Positions 24,607 to 34,176 of a stretch of 64,000 bases of DNA are shown here, one piece after another. The notes under the pieces are model-generated. The model was given only the letters and a program-made list of their open reading frames with translations. It had not been told where the DNA came from and ran no database searches. The position numbers and the translations under genes are program-made. Each line of letters begins with the position of its first letter. Positions within the stretch are counted from its first letter, which is position 1. The DNA comes from an uncultured Oscillatoriales cyanobacterium (GTDB lineage Bacteria > Cyanobacteriota > Cyanobacteriia > Cyanobacteriales > Microcoleaceae): NCBI GenBank assembly GCA_903893625.1, contig CAITND010000092.1:1-64000 (forward strand), in the 5' to 3' direction.

Positions 24607-27300
24607 TTATTGATAAATATCCCAACAACCGACTATTTTTTCCCCTCTTTGCTCTTTTTCGGCTAACTCTAGGTTGAGTTTTAATAATTTCTCTAAAATA
24701 TCATCATCGGGATTAAATTCATAAGCCTCCATTGCTAATTTATCTAATTGTTGATGGAGTTTATACAGTTGACTGCTAGGCTCAGTAAAAAATTTGTTGT
24801 ATAATTGGGTGATTCCCCATTGTTTTTTCTCCATCTGTTCTGTCCGATATTCATGGAGTTTAATCACAGTCTCCCTGATTTTTTTAACATCGGTTTGACT
24901 AGGATTTTGAGGAAAAGGGAAAGTTTCAAAACAAGTATTATGAGTGTAAGCTATATCAGCTTTTAAAGTTGATTTTTGAGCGTGCATCCAAATACGATGA
25001 ACTTTAGATAATAATATTCCTAATATATAATAATCTTCTGTAGCAACAACTTTTGTTTTATTACCAGATAACCATTCTGTAGAAATAGGAATAAAAATAG
25101 CCCATTTAGAAACTTCTGGTACAGCAAAACAATAAGATAAATTAGAAATAGCTTGTCTCATTGCTGGACGAGTAGCAAATAATTGCCACCAATAATCTCT
25201 TGCTCTTTTAGCTCTATTTGTTTCTCTTTCTGGTTTAACATTAATTTTAACATGATTAAAAGGTAATTCATAATCACTAGCATCTTCTAAACTCAAATCA
25301 TTAAAATCAATAATCCATCTCTCCGGTTTTCTATGAGGATATTTAGCTAAATTAGCACCCATTGAAAATAATTTTAATACTTCTTGATTTTTAGCATCTT
25401 TTTTAATCCATTCCTTAACCTCGTCTTCTGTAATAATAAAGCCCATACCTATAGGAATTACACCTTGAAAACACATATTAACATTAGCGTTTAAAGTTTT
25501 AGCTTGCGTTACATCAGTTAAAGAAGTCAGAGAAGAATTAATAAAACTAACAGGTTGATGATCTAAAAAATAAGTATCATGTTTGATTTTACACCAATTC
25601 ACAATACTAACATGAACTTTCGCTTCACCAGACCATTCCTGAGTTGAAATTGCTTCGTGAATATAACCCCCATTTTCTTTGATATAATCTAAAGAAACCT
25701 TGCGACTTTTCCCCTGACTAATCGAATTAGTAGCAACTAAACCCACTCTCCCATTATTATCAATATGATCATGGGCTAATCTAAACCAATAACTGCAAAA
25801 ATCCACATCTTTAGGATATTTTTCAAACAGGCGATCAACATAATCATCTCCTAAATTTAAACGAATATGTTTACCCCCTAAAAAGGGAGGATTGCCAATA
25901 ATAGCATCAGCCTTCACCCAATCACTAAAAAGAGCATCTTTACAGACAATATTATCATCCAAAGTATCTAAAGGTAAAGCAGGTTCAGTTAAATTAAATT
26001 TATCAATTGCCACCTTACGCGCTATCATTAAAGTAACTCTTGCTAACTCCACCGCAAAAGGATTAAGATCCATTCCATAAAACTGATGGGGAGTAACAAA
26101 ACTGATCTGTAATTGATCAATATTGGTGGTTTTTTTACTCATAATTTTATGAATTAAAAGCTGCTCAATGCGTTTTAATTCCTGATAAGCAATATAAAGA
26201 AAATTTCCACTCCCGCAAGCTGGATCTAATACTTTATAATTTAGTAAATCTAACTGTAATTGATACAATTTCTTGAGAGTATTTGCTTCCTCAATACGCT
26301 CCTCCCAATACTGACTAATAGTAGGGCGAACAATGTTCATTATGTCACTTTCTGAAGTATAATGAATCCCGTAGGAATGACGGTCTTTTTTATTAACCGA
26401 GCCTTCAAAAATATTCCCAAAAATAGCGGGTCTAACTTTGCTCCAATCCTGTCTACCAGCCACATCTAAAAATTCTAATTCTTTCTCGGTTAAATCAATT
26501 GGATAAATCGTAGAAAATAGTCCACCATTAAAATAATCCACACCCTGATAACGCCCATCCGAAGTAATTCCGGTTTGATTCATTTCTCTAAATAATCCCC
26601 CAATGATATCATAAGAGCTTAGTTTATTTTGGAGACAATCTTGTACACAAGCAATAAATAAATCTTGAGGTAATAATCCCCGATCTTCGGCAAACATGGC
26701 TAACACACATTGTAAAATAAAACGTTGAGCGATTAATTCATAATTGGTTTGTTTTGATAATCTTTGCTGTAAAATTGTAAATAATTCCCCCATTCTTCGC
26801 GCCGCAATTTCAGTAATTTCTACTTGATTATTTCTAAAAACAGGAGTCCGATTTCCCAACTCCATAAAAGCAAAAGCACTCGCTCTTTCTACTAAGTTAA
26901 TAAGAGCGACTTTATCAACAGGTTCATCTAATTGATTATCAAAATCAAAAATCCAAAATTCATCAAAATTACAAAGAATCACATAACGAGGGCGATTAGG
27001 TACTAAACGTTGCCAATAAGCAAAAGCTTGGGCATAATGTTTATTAAGATCCTCACCCCGTTGTTTCATCTCAATTAAAACTTTAGGTTTCCAAATTAAA
27101 TCAGCAAAACCAGTTTTACCTTTTTGACTCCCTTTTTTGATCGCTTCCTCATATTTTGCTCCCGCTTCTAAAGCACCCTCATAACCGAAGGCTTTAAAAA
27201 AACGATCTAAAAAAGTTTGTGCTTCTTTTATTTCTTGTCCTGTGATATGTTCTTTACAGAAATCAATAAATTTTTGTAAGCTTTCGGGTGTTGCTGACAT
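24607..27300 (-). CDS. MmeI-like type IIL restriction-modification enzyme
   Basis: This 897-residue single-chain enzyme would both cut DNA and methylate adenine. Order of parts: an N-terminal PD-(D/E)XK nuclease with Asp67, Glu77 and Lys79 in FADLIWKPKVLIEMKQ; a helical spacer (about 160-350); a methyltransferase with SAM motif LDPACGSGNFLY near 358 and motif IV GNPPF near 469; and a C-terminal target-recognition region (about 600-870). The size fits the MmeI family, in which one strand is methylated as the only host protection. All key residues are present, so it looks active. It starts at the ATG at 27300 with a possible weak ribosome-binding site (GAGG). Confidence 0.88.
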   Translation of the reverse strand: MSATPESLQKFIDFCKEHITGQEIKEAQTFLDRFFKAFGYEGALEAGAKYEEAIKKGSQKGKTGFADLIWKPKVLIEMKQRGEDLNKHYAQAFAYWQRLVPNRPRYVILCNFDEFWIFDFDNQLDEPVDKVALINLVERASAFAFMELGNRTPVFRNNQVEITEIAARRMGELFTILQQRLSKQTNYELIAQRFILQCVLAMFAEDRGLLPQDLFIACVQDCLQNKLSSYDIIGGLFREMNQTGITSDGRYQGVDYFNGGLFSTIYPIDLTEKELEFLDVAGRQDWSKVRPAIFGNIFEGSVNKKDRHSYGIHYTSESDIMNIVRPTISQYWEERIEEANTLKKLYQLQLDLLNYKVLDPACGSGNFLYIAYQELKRIEQLLIHKIMSKKTTNIDQLQISFVTPHQFYGMDLNPFAVELARVTLMIARKVAIDKFNLTEPALPLDTLDDNIVCKDALFSDWVKADAIIGNPPFLGGKHIRLNLGDDYVDRLFEKYPKDVDFCSYWFRLAHDHIDNNGRVGLVATNSISQGKSRKVSLDYIKENGGYIHEAISTQEWSGEAKVHVSIVNWCKIKHDTYFLDHQPVSFINSSLTSLTDVTQAKTLNANVNMCFQGVIPIGMGFIITEDEVKEWIKKDAKNQEVLKLFSMGANLAKYPHRKPERWIIDFNDLSLEDASDYELPFNHVKINVKPERETNRAKRARDYWWQLFATRPAMRQAISNLSYCFAVPEVSKWAIFIPISTEWLSGNKTKVVATEDYYILGILLSKVHRIWMHAQKSTLKADIAYTHNTCFETFPFPQNPSQTDVKKIRETVIKLHEYRTEQMEKKQWGITQLYNKFFTEPSSQLYKLHQQLDKLAMEAYEFNPDDDILEKLLKLNLELAEKEQRGEKIVGCWDIYQ

Positions 27301-27330
27301 TTGACAATCCTCGCTCTTTTAAAGTGTCTT

Positions 27331-28500
27331 TTAACGTTCAGGAAATAGCTTATATTCCCTGAATGTGGGTTTATTAACTTCCCCTAAACGGGAGTTTAAA
27401 AATCGATCCATCCAATTTTCAAAATAGATCCGATTAGCTTGTTTTTGTTCGGGATCATTAGTATTAATAGAATGGGGTGCTAATCCCAAAATAGCAGCCG
27501 TTGTCACACAGAACATTGACTTTTGAAAACTTTGGCAAATCTGCACCCGTAAATCGTCTTCTCCTCGACAACTATTTTGATAAATATTATGTAAATAATC
27601 AGGAAGAAAATGACGCATATCCTGCATTAATTGAGTTGGGGGAATGCCTGAACCTCCAATAGGTAGAGGATCGGCGTATAATGCACCATAGGCAAAGTCT
27701 TTTTGTTCTCTGGGAATTTGATGGGCTTGAGCATTATAAGAAACTGTTCCAGGAAAGGGAGTTCCCCGAAAGAAAACCGCTTCAACGTAGGGAACTGCGG
27801 TATCCATTAAAAAGGTTAATCCGGCAGATTTTGGTAGGATATCATAAACTTTATTATTGATTTTGACACTATAGGTAATGGGTTTATTAGCAGCTTCTAC
27901 TAATGCTAATAAAATATGATTGACCACTTCAGGAATAGATTTAATTTCTCCTCGATCATAACGGTCAGAAAGGGAAATAAACATATCACTCATCACTCGC
28001 CAAAATTGACCTAATCCACTATAATAGGCAAGTTGTCGAATTTGTTCGAGTAGAAATTCTGGGAAAAGTTGGTGTAAGGGTTGAATGATCAGATTTCCCT
28101 TAATTTTGGCTTGAATTGCGGCGGTGGCTAATTGCACAAATTCAGGAGAATCTAAATATTGATCTAATTTTCCGCCCCCATGCCAAAACATGGTTTTCAT
28201 ACAATATTCGGCATATTCAAAATTAATTCGATCATGCCACAAATATTGCAATATTTTTTTGATGTTTACCTCTCCGTTGAAATATTTAAAAAAGGGAAAT
28301 AATTCTAAAAACTGTTGATCTGCAATATAAATTAAATTTTTAGAATAGGCATCCAAAACAATGCCATAACTTTTTAAAACCCCAACAACTTCAACCAAAT
28401 TTTCAGGATAATCTGGTAATAATGCTTCACCGGACTCTAGGCGATGAATATATTCAGACAGAGGATGTTTAGACATGGCATTAAAATCGGTAAGGGTCAT
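27331..28500 (-). CDS. chpX: CO2 hydration protein ChpX (CupB)
   Basis: The 389-residue protein is the ChpX/ChpY-type CO2 hydration subunit that joins the NDH-1 complex and turns CO2 into bicarbonate inside the cell, using NDH-1-driven chemistry in the thylakoid membrane. It begins MTLTDFNAMSKHPLSEYIHRLE and has the conserved FWHGGGKLDQYLDSPEFV and GTPFPGTVSYN regions. It follows ndhD4 by 95 bp and completes the ndhF4-ndhD4-chpX order known from Nostoc-type cyanobacteria, where this constitutive set is called ChpX or CupB. The inducible ChpY (CupA) alternative usually has ndhF3-ndhD3 neighbours, and the link to ccm genes here argues against it. Confidence 0.9.
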   Translation of the reverse strand: MTLTDFNAMSKHPLSEYIHRLESGEALLPDYPENLVEVVGVLKSYGIVLDAYSKNLIYIADQQFLELFPFFKYFNGEVNIKKILQYLWHDRINFEYAEYCMKTMFWHGGGKLDQYLDSPEFVQLATAAIQAKIKGNLIIQPLHQLFPEFLLEQIRQLAYYSGLGQFWRVMSDMFISLSDRYDRGEIKSIPEVVNHILLALVEAANKPITYSVKINNKVYDILPKSAGLTFLMDTAVPYVEAVFFRGTPFPGTVSYNAQAHQIPREQKDFAYGALYADPLPIGGSGIPPTQLMQDMRHFLPDYLHNIYQNSCRGEDDLRVQICQSFQKSMFCVTTAAILGLAPHSINTNDPEQKQANRIYFENWMDRFLNSRLGEVNKPTFREYKLFPER

Positions 28501-28595
28501 TTTGTTTAAAGGTTTAATTAAAATTTATCTCTGGAAAAGTGATAAAGTGGGTTTAATTTTTCACTCAATTATTTAGACCCACTCTATCAACAAAT

Positions 28596-30095
28596 TCAAA
28601 CTTTTTCCGCGAGATGGTTAGCAAATAAGGGTTGAGTATGGGCTAATGCTGTGGTAGACGCATCAGTTAATCTCACCAGAAAGTTAGGTTGAATTCCTAA
28701 CAATACAATAATTAAGGCTAAAACCATCGCAGGAATTCGATCGCGCCATTGTACAGGAGGCAAATTCACCACATATTCTGAGAGGCGACCAAAAAAGGCT
28801 TTATTGATCATAATTAGGAAGTAAACGGAGGTTAATCCGGTTCCGATCATGCACAATAAAGTTTGGACTGGAAAGACTTCCATACTGCCTCGAAATATAA
28901 TAAATTCTGCCACAAATCCGACTAAACCGGGTATCCCTGCACTCGCCATGACTGCCATAATCATGATGGTTCCAATTAAGGGTAAACCTCGTTCTGGGTT
29001 GAGTAAACCTTGAATAATATCTAAATCTCGACTTCCGGCTTTTCGATACACAACTCCAACGGTTAAAAACATTAATCCTGAGATTAAACCATGACTGACC
29101 ATTTGCATTACTGAACCTAATAAACTGGTGGAGTTAGCGGCAGCAAAAGCCAGCAAAATATATCCCATGTGAGCAATAGAACTATAGGCTACTATTTTCT
29201 TCATATCTTTTTGAGAAATAGCACAAAAAGCTCCATATAAAACACTAACTACAGCCCAACTTGCTATCCAGGGAGAAACTACTAACCAAGCATCAGGAAA
29301 TAAGCCGACACCAAACCGTAATAACCCGTAGGTTCCTAACTTTAATAAAACCCCGGCTAAGAGAATAGAAACGGGGGTTGAAGCTTCGACGTGAGCATCC
29401 GGTAGCCAGGTATGGAAGGGAAACAAAGGAATTTTAATTCCAAATCCGATTAAAAGACCTCCTAATAAAATTAGTTGGGTTGTTAAGGGTAAAGATGAAA
29501 CTCCTAACGCCGTTGCACTAATGGTATCTAAATCAAAATCTAGGGTATGAGTTAGCCACACAATCCCTAAAAAGGAAGCTAAAATTAAAAAGCCTGAAAC
29601 GGCGGTATACAGTAAGAATTTAGTGGCTGCATAACCTTTGCGTTTACCTCCCCAAATCGCAATTAATAAATAGAGGGGAATCAGTTCAACTTCATAAAAT
29701 AGCAGAAACAATAATAGTTGAGATAAAAATGTTCCTGCAATTCCAGCCGCAATCAGCAATATAGACGCATAATAAAGTTGATGGCGACTAATGAATAAAT
29801 CCGTACTTGCGATCGCAATGGTAATTAATAAACCATTTAAAATTACTAAAGGTAATGATAAACCATCAACCCCTAAATAGTAATTTAATCCCAAAGGTTG
29901 AATCCAAGGAATATATTCTTTAAATTGTAAGGAGGGATTACTCGGATCAAATAATCCGGCTAAAACTAACGACCATAAAAATAACCCTCCAGCAATCACC
30001 AATGACAATTGACGAGCCGTTTTACCTGAAATATTCGGCCAAAAGGCAATTAAAGCCGCACCAAACAAAGGAACCCAAATTAATACACTAAGCAT
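28596..30095 (-). CDS. ndhD4: NDH-1 subunit NdhD4
   Basis: NdhD4 is a proton-pumping antiporter-like membrane subunit of the CO2-uptake NDH-1 complex. It has 499 residues and about 14 helices. The Proton_antipo_M core shows PLFPFHTWLPDAHVEASTPVSIL near residue 222 with the catalytic-type Lys nearby, and SSIAHMGYILLAF. It sits between ndhF4 upstream and chpX downstream on the same strand. The 4-type name is assigned from this order and the adjacent ccm cluster, not from sequence alone. A TATCAGT repeat array starts just upstream. Confidence 0.9.
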   Translation of the reverse strand: MLSVLIWVPLFGAALIAFWPNISGKTARQLSLVIAGGLFLWSLVLAGLFDPSNPSLQFKEYIPWIQPLGLNYYLGVDGLSLPLVILNGLLITIAIASTDLFISRHQLYYASILLIAAGIAGTFLSQLLLFLLFYEVELIPLYLLIAIWGGKRKGYAATKFLLYTAVSGFLILASFLGIVWLTHTLDFDLDTISATALGVSSLPLTTQLILLGGLLIGFGIKIPLFPFHTWLPDAHVEASTPVSILLAGVLLKLGTYGLLRFGVGLFPDAWLVVSPWIASWAVVSVLYGAFCAISQKDMKKIVAYSSIAHMGYILLAFAAANSTSLLGSVMQMVSHGLISGLMFLTVGVVYRKAGSRDLDIIQGLLNPERGLPLIGTIMIMAVMASAGIPGLVGFVAEFIIFRGSMEVFPVQTLLCMIGTGLTSVYFLIMINKAFFGRLSEYVVNLPPVQWRDRIPAMVLALIIVLLGIQPNFLVRLTDASTTALAHTQPLFANHLAEKV

Positions 30096-30097
30096 AA

Positions 30098-30180
30098 ATC
30101 AGTTATCAGTTATCAGTTATCAGTTATCAGTTATCAGTTATCAGTCATCAGTCATCAGTCATCAGTTATCAGTTATCAGT
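30098..30180. repeat. Tandem ATCAGTT/ATCAGTC heptamer array
   Basis: Twelve or so 7-base units run between ndhF4 and ndhD4, with TTA and TCA variants. Inverted copies (ACTGATAACTGATAACTG type) lie at about 30253-30296, so RNA from this gap can fold into a long stem. The 199-bp gap has no gene. Confidence 0.9.
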
Positions 30181-30208
30181 GTAGAGACTTGCCATGGCGC
30201 GTCTGTAC
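30181..30208. repeat. 28-bp GTAGAGAC...GTCTGTAC repeat, intergenic copy
   Basis: The unit begins GTAGAGAC and ends GTCTGTAC, with GCCATGGCG in its middle. A related copy lies in frame inside the RusA-like gene at 50619-50646. The arms are nearly complementary, so the unit is a short palindrome. Confidence 0.75.
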
Positions 30209-30294
30209 GAGTTAAGAGTTAAGAGTTAGCAGTTAATAAACTGTCTACTATTCACTTCTTGACTGATAACTGATAACTGTTTACTGATTACTGA

Positions 30295-32166
30295 TTAAAA
30301 TAGCCACAACATCAGTCCCATCAGTCCTCCGACTCCGAGAGCAATCGTAAGCAGATAAAATTGGGATTGTCCAGAAATGCTATATTTTAAGCCTTCTCCA
30401 CTAAACAATGTTGCTAAACCAAAAACATTAACAATCCCGTCAATAATATAGCGATCAATCCAAGCACTCAAAGCGGAAATGCGACTGATCAATAAAACAA
30501 CTGTGAGATTGTAAACTCGATCAATATAGAAATCGTAAGCCAGTAAATCTTGCAATCCTTTCCAGGGTAATTTGAACGGTTTAGAACCGATGCCATATAA
30601 ATAAATAGCCCCTCCAATTGCCACTCCAATTAAACCAGAAATTAACAGTAAAGGAACTGTTGCTTGACGTAAAATTTCAGCAAATCCAGAAGCAGGAACT
30701 TCAAATAAAGGCGCATTCCAACTGAGTAATAATTGCCATTGTTGTAACATCATTGGCACTAATAAGGTAACAATAATCATGGCAACCATTGGTACTGCCA
30801 TTAGCCATGCAACTTCTGGGGCGCGTCTGGTTTTTTGTTGCGATTTTCCGGCAAACACTAATCCAAAAATCCGCGTTAAATTCAACGCCGTTAAACAATT
30901 CACCAAGAGCAACACTAAAATTAACCACAGGGGAACTGTCCAAAATCCATTTACCCAACGCCGCATCGTCCAAAACGTTCCCAAGGGCATTAACGCCACT
31001 AAACCCGCCGAACCCACAATAAAAGCCGTTGTCGTGGCGGGCATTTTTGACCACAACCCCCCCATCTCTGTTAAATCCTGGGTGTTGGTGGTTAATATCA
31101 CCGAACCCGCACTCATGAAAATTAGAGATTTAGCGATCGCATGGGTTAACAATAATAAAAGGGCAATATCAACTTGACTTTCTCCGACTGCAATAAACAC
31201 CAACCCTAAATAGGCACTGGTGGAATGGGATAAGGCGCGTTTGAGATCAATTTGGGCAATCGAAACCAGGGAAGCACCAATGGCCGTTACCGTGCCTAAA
31301 ACTACCAACGTTGTTGAGGCAATCGGAGATAATGCTAAAACGGGTTGCAGTTTGATTAAAACAAATGCTCCACTAGCCACCACCACCGAATTTCGCAGAA
31401 TCGAGGCCGGGTTTGGGCCTTCCATCGCTTCATCTAACCACAAATGCAAGGGAAATTGAGCACATTTTCCAATCGGCCCCGCAATTAACGCTAAACCCAG
31501 TAAGGTAGCCGTTAACGGGGGTAAGGAAGCCGTTTCTGACCAGGTTTCCAAATCGGAAAAGCTCAAACTTCCGGCCGTTGTCGAGAGATAAACCACCCCC
31601 ATCAATAGCAACACATCCCCCACCCGTTTTGTGAGAAAGGCATCTCTAGCAGCTGTCACTACCAACGGTTGAGCATACCAGAAGCCCACAAGCAGATAGG
31701 TAGAAAGTGTTAATAACTCTAGGAGAATATAACTGAGTAATAAAGAATCACTCAACGCTAATCCACTAATCGCCGCTTCAAAGAATCCCATCAGGCCAAA
31801 AAACCGAGCCAGAGCCCAGTCTTTTTCCATATATCCGAGGGCGTAGCATTGAGCAATTAAACTCAAGCTAGTAATTAATTCCATTGACCCTAAACTCACT
31901 GGGGAAATTTCTAGGGCTAAGGACAGGTCTAAATCGGTGGTTTGTACCCAATGGATAATAATTTGCTGAATGGGCTCATCCCAGGTAGCACGAAAAATCA
32001 CCGAACCATGTATAAAAGCCAAAACCGTCATTAACAAATTAAAGTAGGCGGCGGGTCTTGGCCCAGTTCGTCGCACCAGTCCTGCTGACCAAGGTAAGGT
32101 CAAGATTGCCCCAAATAAGCCATACAAAGGTATCCACCAACTGGTCTGGAGGAGAAAATCTGTCAT
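30295..32166 (-). CDS. ndhF4: NDH-1 subunit NdhF4
   Basis: NdhF4 is the second antiporter-like subunit of the CO2-uptake NDH-1 complex. The 623-residue protein has about 16 membrane helices. Proton_antipo_N/M features: LTLSTYLLVGFWYAQP, GKCAQFPLHLWLDEAMEGPNPASILRNSVVV near residue 233 and SHSTSAYLGLVFIAVG. The C-terminal third has the long helix and final helices of the NdhF type. It is the first gene of ndhF4-ndhD4-chpX and shares its 618-bp upstream region with ccmK2. Homologues in other cyanobacteria have the same neighbours. Confidence 0.92.
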   Translation of the reverse strand: MTDFLLQTSWWIPLYGLFGAILTLPWSAGLVRRTGPRPAAYFNLLMTVLAFIHGSVIFRATWDEPIQQIIIHWVQTTDLDLSLALEISPVSLGSMELITSLSLIAQCYALGYMEKDWALARFFGLMGFFEAAISGLALSDSLLLSYILLELLTLSTYLLVGFWYAQPLVVTAARDAFLTKRVGDVLLLMGVVYLSTTAGSLSFSDLETWSETASLPPLTATLLGLALIAGPIGKCAQFPLHLWLDEAMEGPNPASILRNSVVVASGAFVLIKLQPVLALSPIASTTLVVLGTVTAIGASLVSIAQIDLKRALSHSTSAYLGLVFIAVGESQVDIALLLLLTHAIAKSLIFMSAGSVILTTNTQDLTEMGGLWSKMPATTTAFIVGSAGLVALMPLGTFWTMRRWVNGFWTVPLWLILVLLLVNCLTALNLTRIFGLVFAGKSQQKTRRAPEVAWLMAVPMVAMIIVTLLVPMMLQQWQLLLSWNAPLFEVPASGFAEILRQATVPLLLISGLIGVAIGGAIYLYGIGSKPFKLPWKGLQDLLAYDFYIDRVYNLTVVLLISRISALSAWIDRYIIDGIVNVFGLATLFSGEGLKYSISGQSQFYLLTIALGVGGLMGLMLWLF

Positions 32167-32784
32167 TTAAGTTAAATTAGAAAATTCTTATGAATTATCA
32201 ATTTACTATACCAAGATTTCGCCTTTGGGTTTGCTCTCAGCCTTGATCTATCGATTTTTTGTACATTTTTATAGAGCTTAAAAAACTCTAGCTCTATAAA
32301 ATAGAGTCTAAATAAATTCAGCATGATTTTGACTCTCAAAAACCTAACAAAACTTCATCAAAATTCATTATCACTAAAAATAATATTAAAAATGAGAAAA
32401 TATAATCCAGATTAATATTGTCAAGAGTGTCACGCTTCTCCTATTCTTAGAGAAGGAGGTTCGTTACTATTTCTGCAAATTAAAATTGTAGGTAATGTAA
32501 AGCCGGAGTTGACAAAAAATTAAGGTACGGTAGAGCCTACCGCCACCTTCTCGCTCCCCAAGAGCAACGCTTATTTCCCTTTCCATGCTAACGGTATGGG
32601 GGTTAGCAATAGGAAAATATAACTATTGCAAAATCCAGGGATCAAGAAGCCGTAAAATTTGACTTAAAGGCGAACTACGATTGGCGAGTGTAGCCCGAAA
32701 TCCGACGGTTTAAGCTGTTGGGAAGTCACTTATTGCTTAAAAATACAGTGTAGTTTAGTCTGTTCATTGATTAGGAGTTAAACA
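32167..32784. promoter_or_regulatory. Shared divergent promoter region of ndhF4 and ccmK2
   Basis: The 618-bp gap must hold the promoters of the NDH-1 and carboxysome operons. It contains a strong inverted repeat TTTATAGAGCT / AGCTCTATAAA (32268-32278 and 32290-32300), about 100 bp upstream of ndhF4, and a smaller hairpin at 32431-32458 (TTCTCC / GAGAAGG). GGAG at 32773 is the ccmK2 ribosome-binding site. I cannot place a binding site for a CO2-responsive regulator, nor do I see an RNA gene. Confidence 0.55.
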
Positions 32785-33096
32785 ATGTCAATCGCTGTTG
32801 GAATGATTGAAACCATCGGATTTCCTGCGATCGTTGAAGCCGCAGACTCGATGGTGAAAGCGGCTCGTGTCACCCTAGTCGGATATGAGAAAATTGGCAG
32901 TGGCCGAGTCACCGTAATCGTGCGGGGAGATGTATCCGAAGTGCAAGCCTCCGTGGCGGCGGGAATTGAATCCGTCAAACGAGTCAACGGCGGTCAAGTG
33001 ACTTCCACCCATATTATTGCTCGTCCCCATGAGAACCTAGAATATGTTTTACCCATTCGCTATACCGATGCGGTGGAGCAATTCCGGTCTTACTAG
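32785..33096 (+). CDS. ccmK2: Carboxysome shell protein CcmK2
   Basis: CcmK2 is a single BMC-domain protein that forms hexagonal tiles of the carboxysome facets with a central pore for bicarbonate and RuBP. It has 103 residues, starts [23 protein letters not shown], and has the pore-loop segment KIGSGR. The length and end ([11 protein letters not shown]) fit CcmK2. It is the first gene of the ccm operon and has AGGAG eight bases upstream. The next gene, ccmK1, is 162 bp away and encodes a protein of near-identical sequence. Confidence 0.96.
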   Translation: MSIAVGMIETIGFPAIVEAADSMVKAARVTLVGYEKIGSGRVTVIVRGDVSEVQASVAAGIESVKRVNGGQVTSTHIIARPHENLEYVLPIRYTDAVEQFRSY

Positions 33097-33258
33097 AGAC
33101 TCAAAAAATATAACTTGGAATTGACGAGCGGAGAAGTTCTAAACAGCAATTTCACGCTTCAAAAGTCAATTTCAATTGAAATCGGAATTATCCCTGTTGT
33201 ATGGCGGAATTCCGTATTATTCCTTAACCGTTTAGATTGATTTTAGGAGTCAAATTTA

Positions 33259-33600
33259 ATGGCGATTGCAGTTGGCATGATCGAAACTTTAGGCTTTCCT
33301 GCTATTGTTGAAGCCTCGGACTCAATGGTAAAAGCCGCCCGTGTCACCTTAGTCGGTTACGAAAAAATTGGCAGTGGTCGTGTTACCGTGATTGTGCGGG
33401 GCGATGTCTCCGAGGTACAAGCCTCCGTTGCGGCCGGAGTTGAATCTGTCAAACGAGTCAAGGGTGGAGAAGTTTTATCTACCCATATTATTGCCCGTCC
33501 TCACGAAAATTTAGAATACGTTTTACCCATTCGCTACACCGAAGCGGTGGAACAATTCCGCGAAATGGTTGCTGGTATTCGTCCCACAAACCGTCCCTAA
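33259..33600 (+). CDS. ccmK1: Carboxysome shell protein CcmK1
   Basis: The 113-residue BMC-domain protein is over 85% the same as CcmK2 by eye, with a C-terminal extension ([10 protein letters not shown]) as in CcmK1. It tiles the shell facets, probably mixed with CcmK2. GGAG in TTTTAGGAGTC precedes the ATG at 33259. The K2-K1 order is the same as in Synechocystis. The two genes probably arose by tandem duplication, and differences concentrate in the linker and tail. Confidence 0.96.
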   Translation: MAIAVGMIETLGFPAIVEASDSMVKAARVTLVGYEKIGSGRVTVIVRGDVSEVQASVAAGVESVKRVKGGEVLSTHIIARPHENLEYVLPIRYTEAVEQFREMVAGIRPTNRP

Positions 33601-33692
33601 TTTCCAGACGATTTAAAGATGGGTAAATTCACCGTTTATCCGTTCATAAATCGCTCCAAATTCCCATTTATTCTTTCTCAAACCCATTCATT

Positions 33693-33995
33693 ATGCAAAT
33701 TGCCAAAGTGATTGGCACCGTTGTCGGCAATCAGAAAGAACCCAGTTTAAAGGGTTCAAAATTTCTCCTGTTACGATTTGTTGATGAAAATGGAGAAGAT
33801 ATCACCAATGGATATGAGGTGGCGATTGATGCGGTGGGAGCCGGAGTCGGTGAATGGGTACTCGTCAGTCGTGGCAGTGCAGCGCGTAAAATTGAAGGAA
33901 GTGAAAAACGACCCAGCGATGCGGCAGTTGTTGCCATTATTGACACCATTAATGTAGAAAATCGCTCGATTTACAGCAAAAAAGATCATTATTAA
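33693..33995 (+). CDS. ccmL: Carboxysome vertex protein CcmL
   Basis: CcmL forms pentamers that cap the vertices of the carboxysome. The 100-residue protein begins MQIAKVIGTVVGNQKEPSLKGSKFLLL and has the VAIDAVGAGVGEWVLVSRGSAAR segment typical of the CcmL/EutN family. Length and order in the operon are standard. It is separated from ccmK1 by 92 bp. A 181-bp gap leads to ccmM. Confidence 0.96.
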   Translation: MQIAKVIGTVVGNQKEPSLKGSKFLLLRFVDENGEDITNGYEVAIDAVGAGVGEWVLVSRGSAARKIEGSEKRPSDAAVVAIIDTINVENRSIYSKKDHY

Positions 33996-34176
33996 CAGGA
34001 GAGAAGCGGGGAGCAATTGAGAAGCAAAAAGCCTTAAATCGTTAAGAGAGAAGGCAGGAAGTCTGTTAATTAAATGTTTAATTGAATTAACTTCTTAATC
34101 CCCTATTTTGAACCCTGCGATAACGAACCCCTGAAAACGGACAACAAACAACTATTCGGTTAGGAGAAATTAAAAT

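Noticed and set aside
30701-31459. Several frames opposite or within ndhF4
   Set aside because: They overlap a complete NdhF4 with all family motifs and have no ribosome-binding sites or homology that I can see.
32167-32784. A tRNA or small RNA gene in the ndhF4-ccmK2 gap
   Set aside because: I looked for cloverleaf pairings and found none; only simple hairpins are present.
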